A stretch of DNA of 64,000 nucleotides from contig NZ_FRBR01000002.1 of NCBI RefSeq assembly GCF_900142665.1, positions 124,001 through 188,000 on the forward strand. Reading direction: 5' to 3'. A model generated the notes under the pieces. It did no database searches. It saw only the letters and a program-made list of their open reading frames with translations, and had not been told where the DNA came from. Source of the stretch: Roseovarius pacificus (GTDB lineage Bacteria > Pseudomonadota > Alphaproteobacteria > Rhodobacterales > Rhodobacteraceae). This document shows, piece after piece, positions 34,601 through 41,805 of the stretch (its first letter is position 1; each line of letters begins with the position of its first letter). Made by a program: the position numbers and the translations under genes.

Positions 34601-35020
34601 GGCGATCCAGTCCACCGGGCTGTCGCGCAGCACCAGACGGCATCCGACGATCAGTTTCGGCAAGTGCGCCGCATCTGGCCGCTCAATCGGGGTGGCCTGG
34701 CCGATTTCCCGGCGTGAACATTGGTCGATCCGGTGTTGCGAGCGGATGCGAACGGCCTTCTCGACACCCCGCCGAAGCTCTGTCAGCGCCCGATAGGCGC
34801 GTACCACTCCGGCCAGTGAATTGCGATCCGTAACGGCAATGGCGGACAGGCCGAGTTCGGCGGCGCGAACGATCAGCTCCTCGGGGTGGGACGCCCCGGT
34901 GAGGAAGGTGAAATTCGTCGTCACGCAGAGCTCGGCGTAACCGGCTTTTCCCTGGTTCATGAGCAAGTCATCGAAACGGGCGGCCTCGACCTGTCGCTGA
35001 TCCCGGACGATTTCGATCAT
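31640..35020 (-). CDS. dnaE2: Error-prone DNA polymerase III alpha subunit DnaE2 (ImuC)
   Basis: A 1126-residue C-family DNA polymerase. The PHP domain is at the start (YAELCVTTNFTFLTGASHPEEL, core), the palm contains CQGRGSAANSILCYLLG and the metal-binding PDIDVDFE at residues 433-440, a helix-hairpin-helix region follows (PESHAAAFALLAYVSAWLK just before it), and the OB fold is near the C-terminus (VCGLVITRQRPGT, GVSNVVVWP). Together with ImuB and ImuA it carries out damage-induced translesion synthesis and SOS mutagenesis. ATG 35020 overlaps the imuB stop (ATGA) behind AGGGGA. Length is normal for DnaE2 and clearly shorter than the replicative DnaE1. Confidence 0.95.
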   Translation of the reverse strand: MIEIVRDQRQVEAARFDDLLMNQGKAGYAELCVTTNFTFLTGASHPEELIVRAAELGLSAIAVTDRNSLAGVVRAYRALTELRRGVEKAVRIRSQHRIDQCSRREIGQATPIERPDAAHLPKLIVGCRLVLRDSPVDWIALPRDRAAYRRLTRLLTLGKRRAGKGDCHLDRADLQDGCGGMILIALPQGGLDAAAPHIRQMQRNFPGHVFLGAAPRYDGSDQAYLNACARLALGTSAPMVAVGDVLMHRASRRQLADVLTCMREHITIDRIGTRALPNAERRLKGHADMGRVFRNHPAALRRTLDIAARCSFCLSELSYEYPDEISKGEPPQARLERLAQDGLKRRYPNGAPQRVHDLMEKELKLIAELGFPAYFLTVHDIIQFARSRGILCQGRGSAANSILCYLLGITDVSPDQIAMVFERFISKHRGEPPDIDVDFEHERREEVIQWIYEKYGRHRAGLCATVIHFRSRAAIREVGKVMGLSQDVTAGLSGQIWGMSNGGADPERIRELGLDPTDRRLAQTIRLIGEIIGFPRHLSQHVGGFVITRGRLDELAPIENAAMEDRTIIEWDKDDIDTLGILKVDVLGLGMLSCIRKAFDLMQTHMGENLTIASVPQEDTATYDMLCVADAVGVFQVESRAQMNFLPRMQPREFYDLVIEVAIVRPGPIQGGMVQPYIKRRQGLEKAEPFGPELEAVTRRTLGVPLFQEQALQIAVVGAGYTAEEADHLRRSLASFRRMGTIGEHRDKFIAGMLRNGYAQEVAERCFGQIEGFADYGFPESHAAAFALLAYVSAWLKCHHPAVFACALLNSQPMGFYAPAQIVRDARDHQVELRPVCVNASHWDNTLERRADGALALRLGFRQIKGFKEEDAGWIVAARGNGYRDPQSVWLRAGVAPSVLERLAEADAFADMGLTRRDALWQVRAIRGQAPLPLFNDPIDGETIREPLVVLPPMHLGEEVVEDYVSMRLTLRAHPVELLRPTIPGLTPHDKLATVPPGQVSVCGLVITRQRPGTASGVIFLTLEDETGVSNVVVWPKTYERFRRIVMGGRLLRVTGHLQREGIVVHLIARQIEDLSPRLSDLGHPMENTIGQTTPQTDTAPRPLPAPRAMHPREQAKRLFPSRDFH

Positions 35021-36495
35021 GCGAATTCCCCCTGCACGAACCAGCCCGGATTTTGCGGTGTGTAGAACAACCAGAGCCGCCGCCCCTGACGGGTTTCCAC
35101 ATGCCAGTAATCGCGCAATCCGCTGCGCCAGTTTTCATCCGGGAGCCACCATTCCGGGGCGATGCGCTCCGGCCCCGTGGCCCGTGCCGTGGTCAGGGAT
35201 ATGCGCCGCCAGCGAAACCGCTCGGGGGGGCGCGGCCTGGTTCCGGCGATGGGTTCCGGCGGGAACAGGCGCACAGGACGCGGGCGCAGCGCGACCCATG
35301 GCCCGCCCGGTTTCGAACAGGCCGCTGCGGCAATGATGAAGCCGCGTTCGGGGATGTGGCTGTCGGCGGGCAGGAAGCGCTGCACGTTCTCCAGACCGAT
35401 CCGGGTGCCGATGCGGCTGATGAGGTCGTTCAGCCTGTCCGTTCGGCCCGAGGACATATGGCTGATCTGATGCACGGGCAGCGGTTCGACCTGCGTCGCC
35501 TCGAGGCGCATCTGGTCGATGCCGTACCCGGCGTCGATCTCGCCCACGCCACGTTCGAACAGCGGCAGGATACGGGCCGCATCCCGCAGCGGGCCTGCAA
35601 GGCGCAATTCGACGGTCAGGGCCTCCTGATCGACCCGGCGCAGGGTCAGGCGCAATGCCCGCGCGCCGGTTTCCCGTGCCTTCAGTCTGGCGCAGAGCCG
35701 GTCCAGCAGACGGGATGTTCCGGCCATGACATCATCGAACAGGCCAATCGGATCGGGCAGGCTCATCCGTGCCGCGTAATGGGGCGGATCGGCCAGCGGG
35801 GCGATCTGTTCCGGCTGGCGGCCAAGGGCCTGATCCAGCCGCAGCAACAGGTCCAGCCCGAAACGGCGGGCCAGCGGGGCACGCGCCGCGCCTTCCAGAT
35901 CGCCGATCGTGCGCAGGCCAAGACGTTGCAGGGCGATGACCGTCTTGCCGTCCAGCCGCAGCGCGGCGACGGGCAGGCCTGTCAGCGTATCGAGGGGCTG
36001 CCCTGTCTCTGCCCGGCCTTCTCCGAAACGGGCCAGTGCCCAGGCCGCTCCGCGCGTATCGCCCAGCCCGATCCGGGCGGTCAGCCCGGCACGGTTCAGC
36101 CGTTGGCGCATGTCGGACAGCATCATCGGTTCGCCGCCGAACAGATGCGCCGATCCGGTGATGTCCAGCACCAGCCCATCGTCACCTTCGATGCCGACCC
36201 ACGGGCAATAGCGCGTGGCCCAGCGGCGCAGCACGTGCAGGAACCGGGCATCGCCGACCGGGTCCGCCGGGCGGCTGTGCAGGGCGGGGCAAAACGCCCG
36301 CGCATCGGCGAACGGCATTTCCCGGTGCAGTCCTTGCCGCTCGGCCTCGGGATTCAGGCAATAGAGCCGCTCCGCATTCGCCTGCCTGAGCGTCAGGGCA
36401 AAGGGGCCATCAATCGGATGCGCCCGCAGAACCCGGTCGCTCGCCAGCCGGGGAAACCACATCGAGACGATGCGACGTTGCATTCCATCGAACAT
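35017..36495 (-). CDS. imuB: ImuB, catalytically inactive Y-family polymerase homologue
   Basis: A 492-residue Y-family polymerase-like protein. RRIVSMWFPRLASDRVLR opens it, with WVGIEGDDGLVLDITGSAHLFGGE in the palm and LRLDGKTVIALQRLGLRTIGDLE in the helix-hairpin-helix. The start reads MWFPRLASDR where active enzymes have a DxDxFF metal motif, as expected for ImuB, which serves as an adaptor linking DnaE2, the sliding clamp and ImuA. ATG 36495 is taken; TTG 36507 and ATG 36483 are alternatives. The gene overlaps the end of imuA by 86 bases in a different frame. Confidence 0.93.
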   Translation of the reverse strand: MFDGMQRRIVSMWFPRLASDRVLRAHPIDGPFALTLRQANAERLYCLNPEAERQGLHREMPFADARAFCPALHSRPADPVGDARFLHVLRRWATRYCPWVGIEGDDGLVLDITGSAHLFGGEPMMLSDMRQRLNRAGLTARIGLGDTRGAAWALARFGEGRAETGQPLDTLTGLPVAALRLDGKTVIALQRLGLRTIGDLEGAARAPLARRFGLDLLLRLDQALGRQPEQIAPLADPPHYAARMSLPDPIGLFDDVMAGTSRLLDRLCARLKARETGARALRLTLRRVDQEALTVELRLAGPLRDAARILPLFERGVGEIDAGYGIDQMRLEATQVEPLPVHQISHMSSGRTDRLNDLISRIGTRIGLENVQRFLPADSHIPERGFIIAAAACSKPGGPWVALRPRPVRLFPPEPIAGTRPRPPERFRWRRISLTTARATGPERIAPEWWLPDENWRSGLRDYWHVETRQGRRLWLFYTPQNPGWFVQGEFA

Positions 36496-37000
36496 GCCAA
36501 GACCCAAGTGTTCCCGATTTGTTCTTAATAATTTTCCAGCGCATCAGAGTCGAGTCCCCGGCATCGAAAACCGGCGTGCAGTGCCACCGTGTTTCCGCCG
36601 CGTTGCTTCCCATGCCTTCGGGAATCAGGCACAGCCCCGTCGTGTTTCCTGCCTTCGCGGCAAGCTGCAACCGCCGCCCCTCGCGCAGGTTGAGCGGGCG
36701 GGTGATTTCGAGGGTGACAAGCGGCACCGATCCATCCCTGAGCGCCTCTTCCGCGACGGCCAGAGTTTCCGTCTGGTCCCCGGTCTGGGCCAGAAGCAAG
36801 TGCGCCGGATCGAAAAACACGGACAGGCCCACAGGGTTTATCATCTCTCCCAGCCACCTTTCGCGCACCCAGAGTACAGGCCTGGCCCGACTTGCAGCGA
36901 TAGCCGCAAAACTCACGGCGCCCGGTCCGCATGCTTCGTGAACACGCGCTTTGCGTAGGGGCAGGGGGATGTCGGTAGTCGAGGTCATGTGGAGCATCAT
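36410..37000 (-). CDS. imuA: ImuA, RecA/SulA-like mutasome protein
   Basis: A 196-residue ImuA-type protein, first gene of the imuA-imuB-dnaE2 cassette. It has HEACGPGAVSFAAIAASRARPVLWVRE near the start and LVTLEITRPLNLREGRRLQLAA, GNTTGLCLIPEG and RWHVRW-type (WHVRWN) endings typical of alphaproteobacterial ImuA. It lacks a Walker A motif, as is common for this shorter class. It binds RecA/ImuB and is needed for mutasome function. Starts at 37000, 36997 or 36988 are possible; none has a good ribosome site. No clear LexA box (GTTC/GAAC direct repeat with 7-base spacing) is visible in the 238-base upstream region. Confidence 0.88.
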   Translation of the reverse strand: MMLHMTSTTDIPLPLRKARVHEACGPGAVSFAAIAASRARPVLWVRERWLGEMINPVGLSVFFDPAHLLLAQTGDQTETLAVAEEALRDGSVPLVTLEITRPLNLREGRRLQLAAKAGNTTGLCLIPEGMGSNAAETRWHCTPVFDAGDSTLMRWKIIKNKSGTLGSWHVRWNATSHRLDVVSPAGERPGSAGASD

Positions 37001-37203
37001 AACGAGAGGCGATGCCTCTGCACCACCATGAATGCGCCCGGACCCGTCATAGTCATGATTGACCCTTGTTATGCCGGGCGTCTAAACTTTGGGCAGAACC
37101 CGCCATTTCGCATAAAGAGTAGTCTTGGGCTTCGACTTGTGACCATTGGCGCGGCCTTCTATTGGCAGACGCCCGGTTTGCGTTTACCATTTGGTCAAAC
37201 AAT

Positions 37204-37217
37204 CGAGGCGCGCCTCG
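37204..37217. promoter_or_regulatory. Perfect 14-bp palindrome upstream of the BMP importer
   Basis: CGAGGCG followed by its exact reverse complement CGCCTCG lies 22 bases ahead of the binding-protein start, just before the AGGGGGA ribosome site. It could be an operator or a small hairpin in the leader. Nearby, ACCATTTGGTCAAAC (37187-37201) resembles a half-symmetric regulator site. No regulator gene is adjacent. Confidence 0.35.
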
Positions 37218-37238
37218 TTCAACAGGGGGATCAGTTCC

Positions 37239-38270
37239 ATGAATCAATCACGCAATACCAAGTCGTTCGGCCTGACGCGCCGGCGCTTTCTGGGCACCAC
37301 CGCCGGCACCGCGCTGCTGGTTGCCGCGGGCATGCCCGGTGCGCTCGAGGCGGCGGAGCCTCTTAAGGTGGCGGGCATCTACACCGTGCCGGTCGAACAG
37401 CAATGGGTCAGCCGCATTCACAAGGCGGCGGGCATCGCGCAGGAGCGCGGCGATATCGACTATGTCTTTTCCGAGAATGTATCGAACACCGACTATGCGC
37501 GCGTGATGCGTGAATATGCCGAACAGGGCTATCAACTGATCATCGGCGAGGTCTTCGCGGTCGAGCAGGAGGCGCGCGAGGTGGCGGCCGAATATCCCGA
37601 CATCGCCTTCCTCATGGGCTCCAGTTTCAAGCAGGACGAGGCGCTGCCGAATTTCGCGGTTTTCGACAATTACATTCAGGACGCCTCATACCTGACTGGA
37701 ATCATTGCAGGTTCGATGACCGAAACCGGCAATATCGGCATGGTCGGTGGGTTCCCGATTCCCGAGGTCAACCGCCTGATGCATGCCTTCATGGCGGGCG
37801 CGCGCGAGATGAACCCGGAGATCACCTTCCAGGTCAGTTTTATCGGCAGCTGGTTCGATCCGCCGAAAGCCAAGGAAACCGCCTTTGCGATGATCGAGAA
37901 CGGTGCCGACATGCTGTATGCCGAGCGTTTCGGCGTGTCCGACGCGGCGAAGGAAAAGGGCGTTCTGGCGATCGGTAACGTGATCGACACGCAGGCCGAT
38001 TATCCCGAAACGGTCGTCGCCTCGGCCATCTGGCATTTCGAGCCGACCTTGGACAAGGCGATTGCCGAGGTTCGGGCGGGTACGTTCGCGGCGGCGGATT
38101 ACGGTGTGTATTCCTTCATGAAGGAAGGGGGCTCTTCGCTGGCGCCGCTCGGGACGTTCGAGGGCAAGGTTCCGCAAGAGGCGATGGACCTCGTCAACCA
38201 GCGGAGCGAGCAGATCAAATCGGGTGAATTCACCGTCGAGATCAATGACGAAGAACCCAAGTCCTCGTAA
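37239..38270 (+). CDS. BMP-family ABC transporter substrate-binding protein, Tat signal
   Basis: A 343-residue basic-membrane-protein (PnrA/Med) family binding protein, a group that binds purine and pyrimidine nucleosides or bases. A twin-arginine signal is present (LTRRRFLG at about residues 11-18, hydrophobic core, cleavage near ALEAAE). The mature protein has AGIYTVPVEQQWVSRIHKA, QGYQLIIGEVFAVEQEAREVAAEYPDI (core LIIGEVF) and GMVGGFPIPEVNRLMHAF. AGGGGGA precedes ATG 37239. It heads a complete importer ending in a CodA-like deaminase, so the ligand is probably a nucleobase or close analogue. Confidence 0.88.
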   Translation: MNQSRNTKSFGLTRRRFLGTTAGTALLVAAGMPGALEAAEPLKVAGIYTVPVEQQWVSRIHKAAGIAQERGDIDYVFSENVSNTDYARVMREYAEQGYQLIIGEVFAVEQEAREVAAEYPDIAFLMGSSFKQDEALPNFAVFDNYIQDASYLTGIIAGSMTETGNIGMVGGFPIPEVNRLMHAFMAGAREMNPEITFQVSFIGSWFDPPKAKETAFAMIENGADMLYAERFGVSDAAKEKGVLAIGNVIDTQADYPETVVASAIWHFEPTLDKAIAEVRAGTFAAADYGVYSFMKEGGSSLAPLGTFEGKVPQEAMDLVNQRSEQIKSGEFTVEINDEEPKSS

Positions 38271-39818
38271 ATGACGGGCGCAGAGGCCGCGCAGGTCGTC
38301 CTGCGCCTTGACTCCATTACCAAGCGGTTTGGCAAGCTGGTCGCGAATGACGCGGTCAGCTTGTCGCTGCGCGAGGGGGAGGTGATCGCCCTTCTGGGTG
38401 AAAACGGCGCGGGCAAGACCACGCTGATGAATATTCTTTTCGGCCAGTACACGGCCGATGAGGGGGCGGTCGAAGTGTTCGGGCAAACCCTGCCTCCGGG
38501 CAATCCACGCGCTGCGCTGGATGCCGGGGTGGGTATGGTGCACCAGCATTTCACGCTGGCCGACAACATGACCGTTCTGGAAAATATCACGCTCGGGACG
38601 CGGTCGCTTTTTTCCCCGCGGCTCGACCGTGCGGCGGCGCGCGACAAGCTGGCGAAGCTGTCTGCCGATTTCGGCCTTCAGGTTCATCCCGACGCCAGGG
38701 TGGGCAGCCTGACGGTGGGCGAACGCCAGAGGGTGGAGATCCTCAAGGCGCTCTATCGCGACGCCCGCATCCTGATCCTGGATGAGCCGACCGCCGTATT
38801 GACCCCGCAGGAGACCGAGGATCTTTTCGCCACCCTGCGCAAGGCGGTGAAGCTGGGCCTGTCGGTGGTGTTCATCTCGCACAAGCTGCACGAGGTGATG
38901 GCGATTTCCGACCGGGTGCTGATCCTGCGGCATGGCAGGCTGGTGGCCGAGCGCCCGATTGCGGAGGTGGACGAGGAAACGCTGGCCGCGCTGATGGTCG
39001 GCTCGGAGGTCAGCGCGCCCAGGGTTGCCGCCGGGCAGCCCGGTGCGGCGCTGTTGCGATTGCACGAGGTCACGACGCCGGACCGTGGCAGCGCGCCGGG
39101 GCTCAAGCGGGTGTCTCTGTCGCTTCATGGCGGCCAGATCACCGGCCTTGCCGGTGTGTCGGGCAACGGGCAGGGGGAACTGGCCGACCTGATCGGGGGA
39201 TTGACCGGGCCCGATACCGGGCGGCTGGAACTCGACGGCGCCCATCTGCAAAGCTGGTCCCCGCGCGAGGCGGTGCATGCGGGCATCGCCCGCATTCCCG
39301 AGGACCGCCACAAGACCGGCACCATCGCCGAATTCGACCTGATCGAAAACGCGATTCTGGAATCCTATGCGCGGCCCCCCTATAGCCGCTCGGGCTGGAT
39401 GAACTGGGGACGGGCCGAAGCGTTCACGCGCGAGATTATCGACACTTACGACGTGCGCTGCCCCGGACCGGGCACGCGCATCCGGCTTTTGTCGGGGGGG
39501 AACATGCAGAAACTGATCCTCGGCCGCGTGCTCGAGGCGGACCCGCGCATCATCCTTGCCAACCAGCCGGTGCGCGGCCTCGATATCGGCGCGGTGAACT
39601 ACGTGCATTCGCAACTGTTGGCGGCGCGTGATCGCGGTGCCGCCGTGTTGCTGATTTCCGAAGATCTCGACGAGATCATGGCGCTGTCGGACGTGATCCA
39701 TGTCATTTCCGAGGGTCGCCTGTCCCCCGGTTTTGCGCGCGGTACGATGACGCCTGCGGAACTGGGCGTGTGGATGGCCGGACAGGGCTTCGAAAAGGAG
39801 ACGGCTCATGCGTCTTGA
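38271..39818 (+). CDS. ABC transporter ATPase with two domains (nucleoside-type, YufO/NupA-like)
   Basis: A 515-residue tandem ATPase. Domain 1 has Walker A GENGAGKT at 43-50, signature LTVGERQRVEILKA and Walker B LILDEPTAVLTPQE; domain 2 has the degenerate P-loop GVSGNGQGEL and the signature LSGGNMQKLILGRVL with ILANQPVRGLDIGA replacing Walker B, the pattern of sugar/nucleoside importers where only one site is fully active. ATG 38271 directly follows the binding-protein stop with no gap. It powers the two permeases downstream. Confidence 0.93.
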   Translation: MTGAEAAQVVLRLDSITKRFGKLVANDAVSLSLREGEVIALLGENGAGKTTLMNILFGQYTADEGAVEVFGQTLPPGNPRAALDAGVGMVHQHFTLADNMTVLENITLGTRSLFSPRLDRAAARDKLAKLSADFGLQVHPDARVGSLTVGERQRVEILKALYRDARILILDEPTAVLTPQETEDLFATLRKAVKLGLSVVFISHKLHEVMAISDRVLILRHGRLVAERPIAEVDEETLAALMVGSEVSAPRVAAGQPGAALLRLHEVTTPDRGSAPGLKRVSLSLHGGQITGLAGVSGNGQGELADLIGGLTGPDTGRLELDGAHLQSWSPREAVHAGIARIPEDRHKTGTIAEFDLIENAILESYARPPYSRSGWMNWGRAEAFTREIIDTYDVRCPGPGTRIRLLSGGNMQKLILGRVLEADPRIILANQPVRGLDIGAVNYVHSQLLAARDRGAAVLLISEDLDEIMALSDVIHVISEGRLSPGFARGTMTPAELGVWMAGQGFEKETAHAS

Positions 39819-40857
39819 ACCCGTCGCCAATCCGTCGCTTTTGCGGACCACCGTGCCGCCGGCCATCGCCATCGGTTCGACCGTGGTGATTGCATCGCTT
39901 CTGGCGATGGCGGCGGGGGCCAACCCGTTTTCGGTGCTCGGCCTGATCCTCAAGGGTGCGTTCGGATCGAAATTCGCGCTTCTGGAAACGCTCAACCGCG
40001 CCACGCCGCTTATCTTTACCGGGTTGTCCGTGGCCGTGGCCTTTCGCGCGCGGCTGTGGAATATCGGGGCCGAGGCGCAGCTTTACGCCGGGGCGCTGAT
40101 CACCGTGGTTTTGGGCACCGGACTGCTGCAATGGGGCGCTTTCGCGCTTTTGCCGACACTGGTCATCGCCTCGGTTCTGGCGGGGGCGCTGGTGCTGCTG
40201 GTGCCTGCGCTTCTGAAGGTGCGTTTCGGCGTGGATGAGGTGGTGACCACGCTCTTGTTCAACTTCATCTTCCTGCTGTTCATTTCGATGCTGCTGGAGG
40301 GGCCACTCAAGGACCCGATGGGCATGGGCTGGCCCAAGTCCGAGCGCCTCATTTCGGAGGCCCGCCTGCCGCGTATCGTAGACGGGTTGCGCCTGCATTG
40401 GGGGTTTGCGCTGGCGCTGATCGCCGCTGTGGTGGTCTGGGTGATCGAGCGCCGCACGACGCTTGGGTATGAAATGCGGGCTGTGGGGCTCAACCGCGAG
40501 GCGGCGGGGTTTGCGGGTATTCCGGTCAATACCGTGCTGATCAAGACGGCGCTCTTGTCGGGCGGTCTGGCCGCGCTGGCCGGGTTTTCCGAGGTGGCGG
40601 GGCTGAAGGGGAACCTGACGCTCGATCTCAGCCCCGGCTTTGGCTACACCGGAATCGTCGTGGCGATGCTGGCGCTGCTCAATCCGCTGGCGGTGATCGC
40701 GGCGGCGCTTTTCGTGGCCGGGATTTTCGTCGGGGCCGACAGCATGAGCCGGGCGGTTGGCGTGCCGAGCTATCTGGCCGATATCATGCTGGCCACGGCG
40801 CTGCTGTTGATGGTGCTGGCGATCCTGCTGACCCGGTTCCGCGTGGTGAGGGAATAG
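39808..40857 (+). CDS. ABC transporter permease, nucleoside type (YufP-like)
   Basis: A 349-residue permease of the branched-chain/nucleoside type with eight to nine membrane helices. Typical stretches are NRATPLIFTGLSVAVAFRARLWNIGAEAQ (core LWNIGAEAQL), LKVRFGVDEVVTTLLFNFIF and YEMRAVGLNREAAGFAGIPV, the last being the cytoplasmic coupling loop. AAAAGGAGA precedes ATG 39808, which overlaps the end of the ATPase gene by 11 bases. Confidence 0.92.
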   Translation: MRLEPVANPSLLRTTVPPAIAIGSTVVIASLLAMAAGANPFSVLGLILKGAFGSKFALLETLNRATPLIFTGLSVAVAFRARLWNIGAEAQLYAGALITVVLGTGLLQWGAFALLPTLVIASVLAGALVLLVPALLKVRFGVDEVVTTLLFNFIFLLFISMLLEGPLKDPMGMGWPKSERLISEARLPRIVDGLRLHWGFALALIAAVVVWVIERRTTLGYEMRAVGLNREAAGFAGIPVNTVLIKTALLSGGLAALAGFSEVAGLKGNLTLDLSPGFGYTGIVVAMLALLNPLAVIAAALFVAGIFVGADSMSRAVGVPSYLADIMLATALLLMVLAILLTRFRVVRE

Positions 40858-40860
40858 GTG

Positions 40861-41805
40861 ATGGACATCTTCGAAATCCTGCTCTCGGCCAGTTTCTGGA
40901 CCGCCGCGATCCGCATCGCCAGCCCGCTGATCTTTGCCACTTTGGGCGAGTTGATCTGTGAACGCGCGGGCGTTCTGAACCTTGGGATCGAAGGCATCAT
41001 GGTCGCCGGGGCCTTTGCGGGCTGGATGGCGGTTTATTCCGGTACGGGGCTTTGGATGGGAGTGGCGGTCGCGATGGCCGTGGGCATGTTGTTCGGGCTG
41101 GTGCACAGTTTGCTGACGGTGCCGTTCGGCCTGTCGCAGCATGTGGTGGGACTGGGGGTCACGCTGCTGGCCACGTCGCTGACCTATTACGCTTACCGGC
41201 TGGCGCTTCCCGAGGTGACGAGTCCGCCCAAGATCGAGGCCTTTCAGCCCTACGAGGTTCCGTTTCTTTCCGATATTCCGCTGATCGGGCCCGCGCTGTT
41301 TGCGCAGACGCCGCTCACCTATCTGGCGTTCATCCTTGTGGGGGTCGTGGGGCTGGTGCTGTATCGCACGCCGCTTGGCCTTGCGCTGCGGGCCGTGGGG
41401 GAGAATCCCTCGGCGGTGGCGGCGCAGGGGCTGTCGGTCACCGGCATCCGCATGGGGGCGGTGATCGTGGGCAGCGGGCTGATGGCCGTGGGGGGCGCGT
41501 TTCTGACCATGTCGGCTTTTGACAGTTTCTTTTTCGAGATGGTCAACGGGCGCGGCTGGATCTGCATCGCGCTGGTGGTGTTCGGTGCGTGGAAGCCGGG
41601 CAAGGCGCTACTGGGCGCTGTTCTGTTCGCCGCGTTCGATGCGCTGCAAATCCGGGTGCAGCAGATGCCGCTTGGCGCCGACATTCCCTATCAGGTTTTC
41701 CTGATGATGCCCTATTTCCTGTCCATTCTCGCGCTCATCGTCATGTCGCGCCGGGCCGAGGTGCCGGCCGCGCTGATGGTGCCGTTCAACAAGGGGGAAC
41801 GCTGA
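40861..41805 (+). CDS. ABC transporter permease, nucleoside type (YufQ-like)
   Basis: A 314-residue permease, shorter partner of the preceding one. It has SPLIFATLGELICERAGVLNLGIEGIM, the hallmark ERAGVLNLGIEG of this group, and the coupling loop LGLALRAVGENPSAVAAQGLSV. ATG 40861 is preferred; a GTG directly before it (40858) is in frame. It follows permease 1 by three bases and its stop overlaps the deaminase start by one base. Confidence 0.92.
   Translation: MDIFEILLSASFWTAAIRIASPLIFATLGELICERAGVLNLGIEGIMVAGAFAGWMAVYSGTGLWMGVAVAMAVGMLFGLVHSLLTVPFGLSQHVVGLGVTLLATSLTYYAYRLALPEVTSPPKIEAFQPYEVPFLSDIPLIGPALFAQTPLTYLAFILVGVVGLVLYRTPLGLALRAVGENPSAVAAQGLSVTGIRMGAVIVGSGLMAVGGAFLTMSAFDSFFFEMVNGRGWICIALVVFGAWKPGKALLGAVLFAAFDALQIRVQQMPLGADIPYQVFLMMPYFLSILALIVMSRRAEVPAALMVPFNKGER

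Noticed and set aside
37086..37101. Possible LexA box AAAC-N8-GAAC upstream of imuA
   Set aside because: It differs from the alphaproteobacterial consensus in the first tetramer and in spacing (8 instead of 7), so I do not annotate it.
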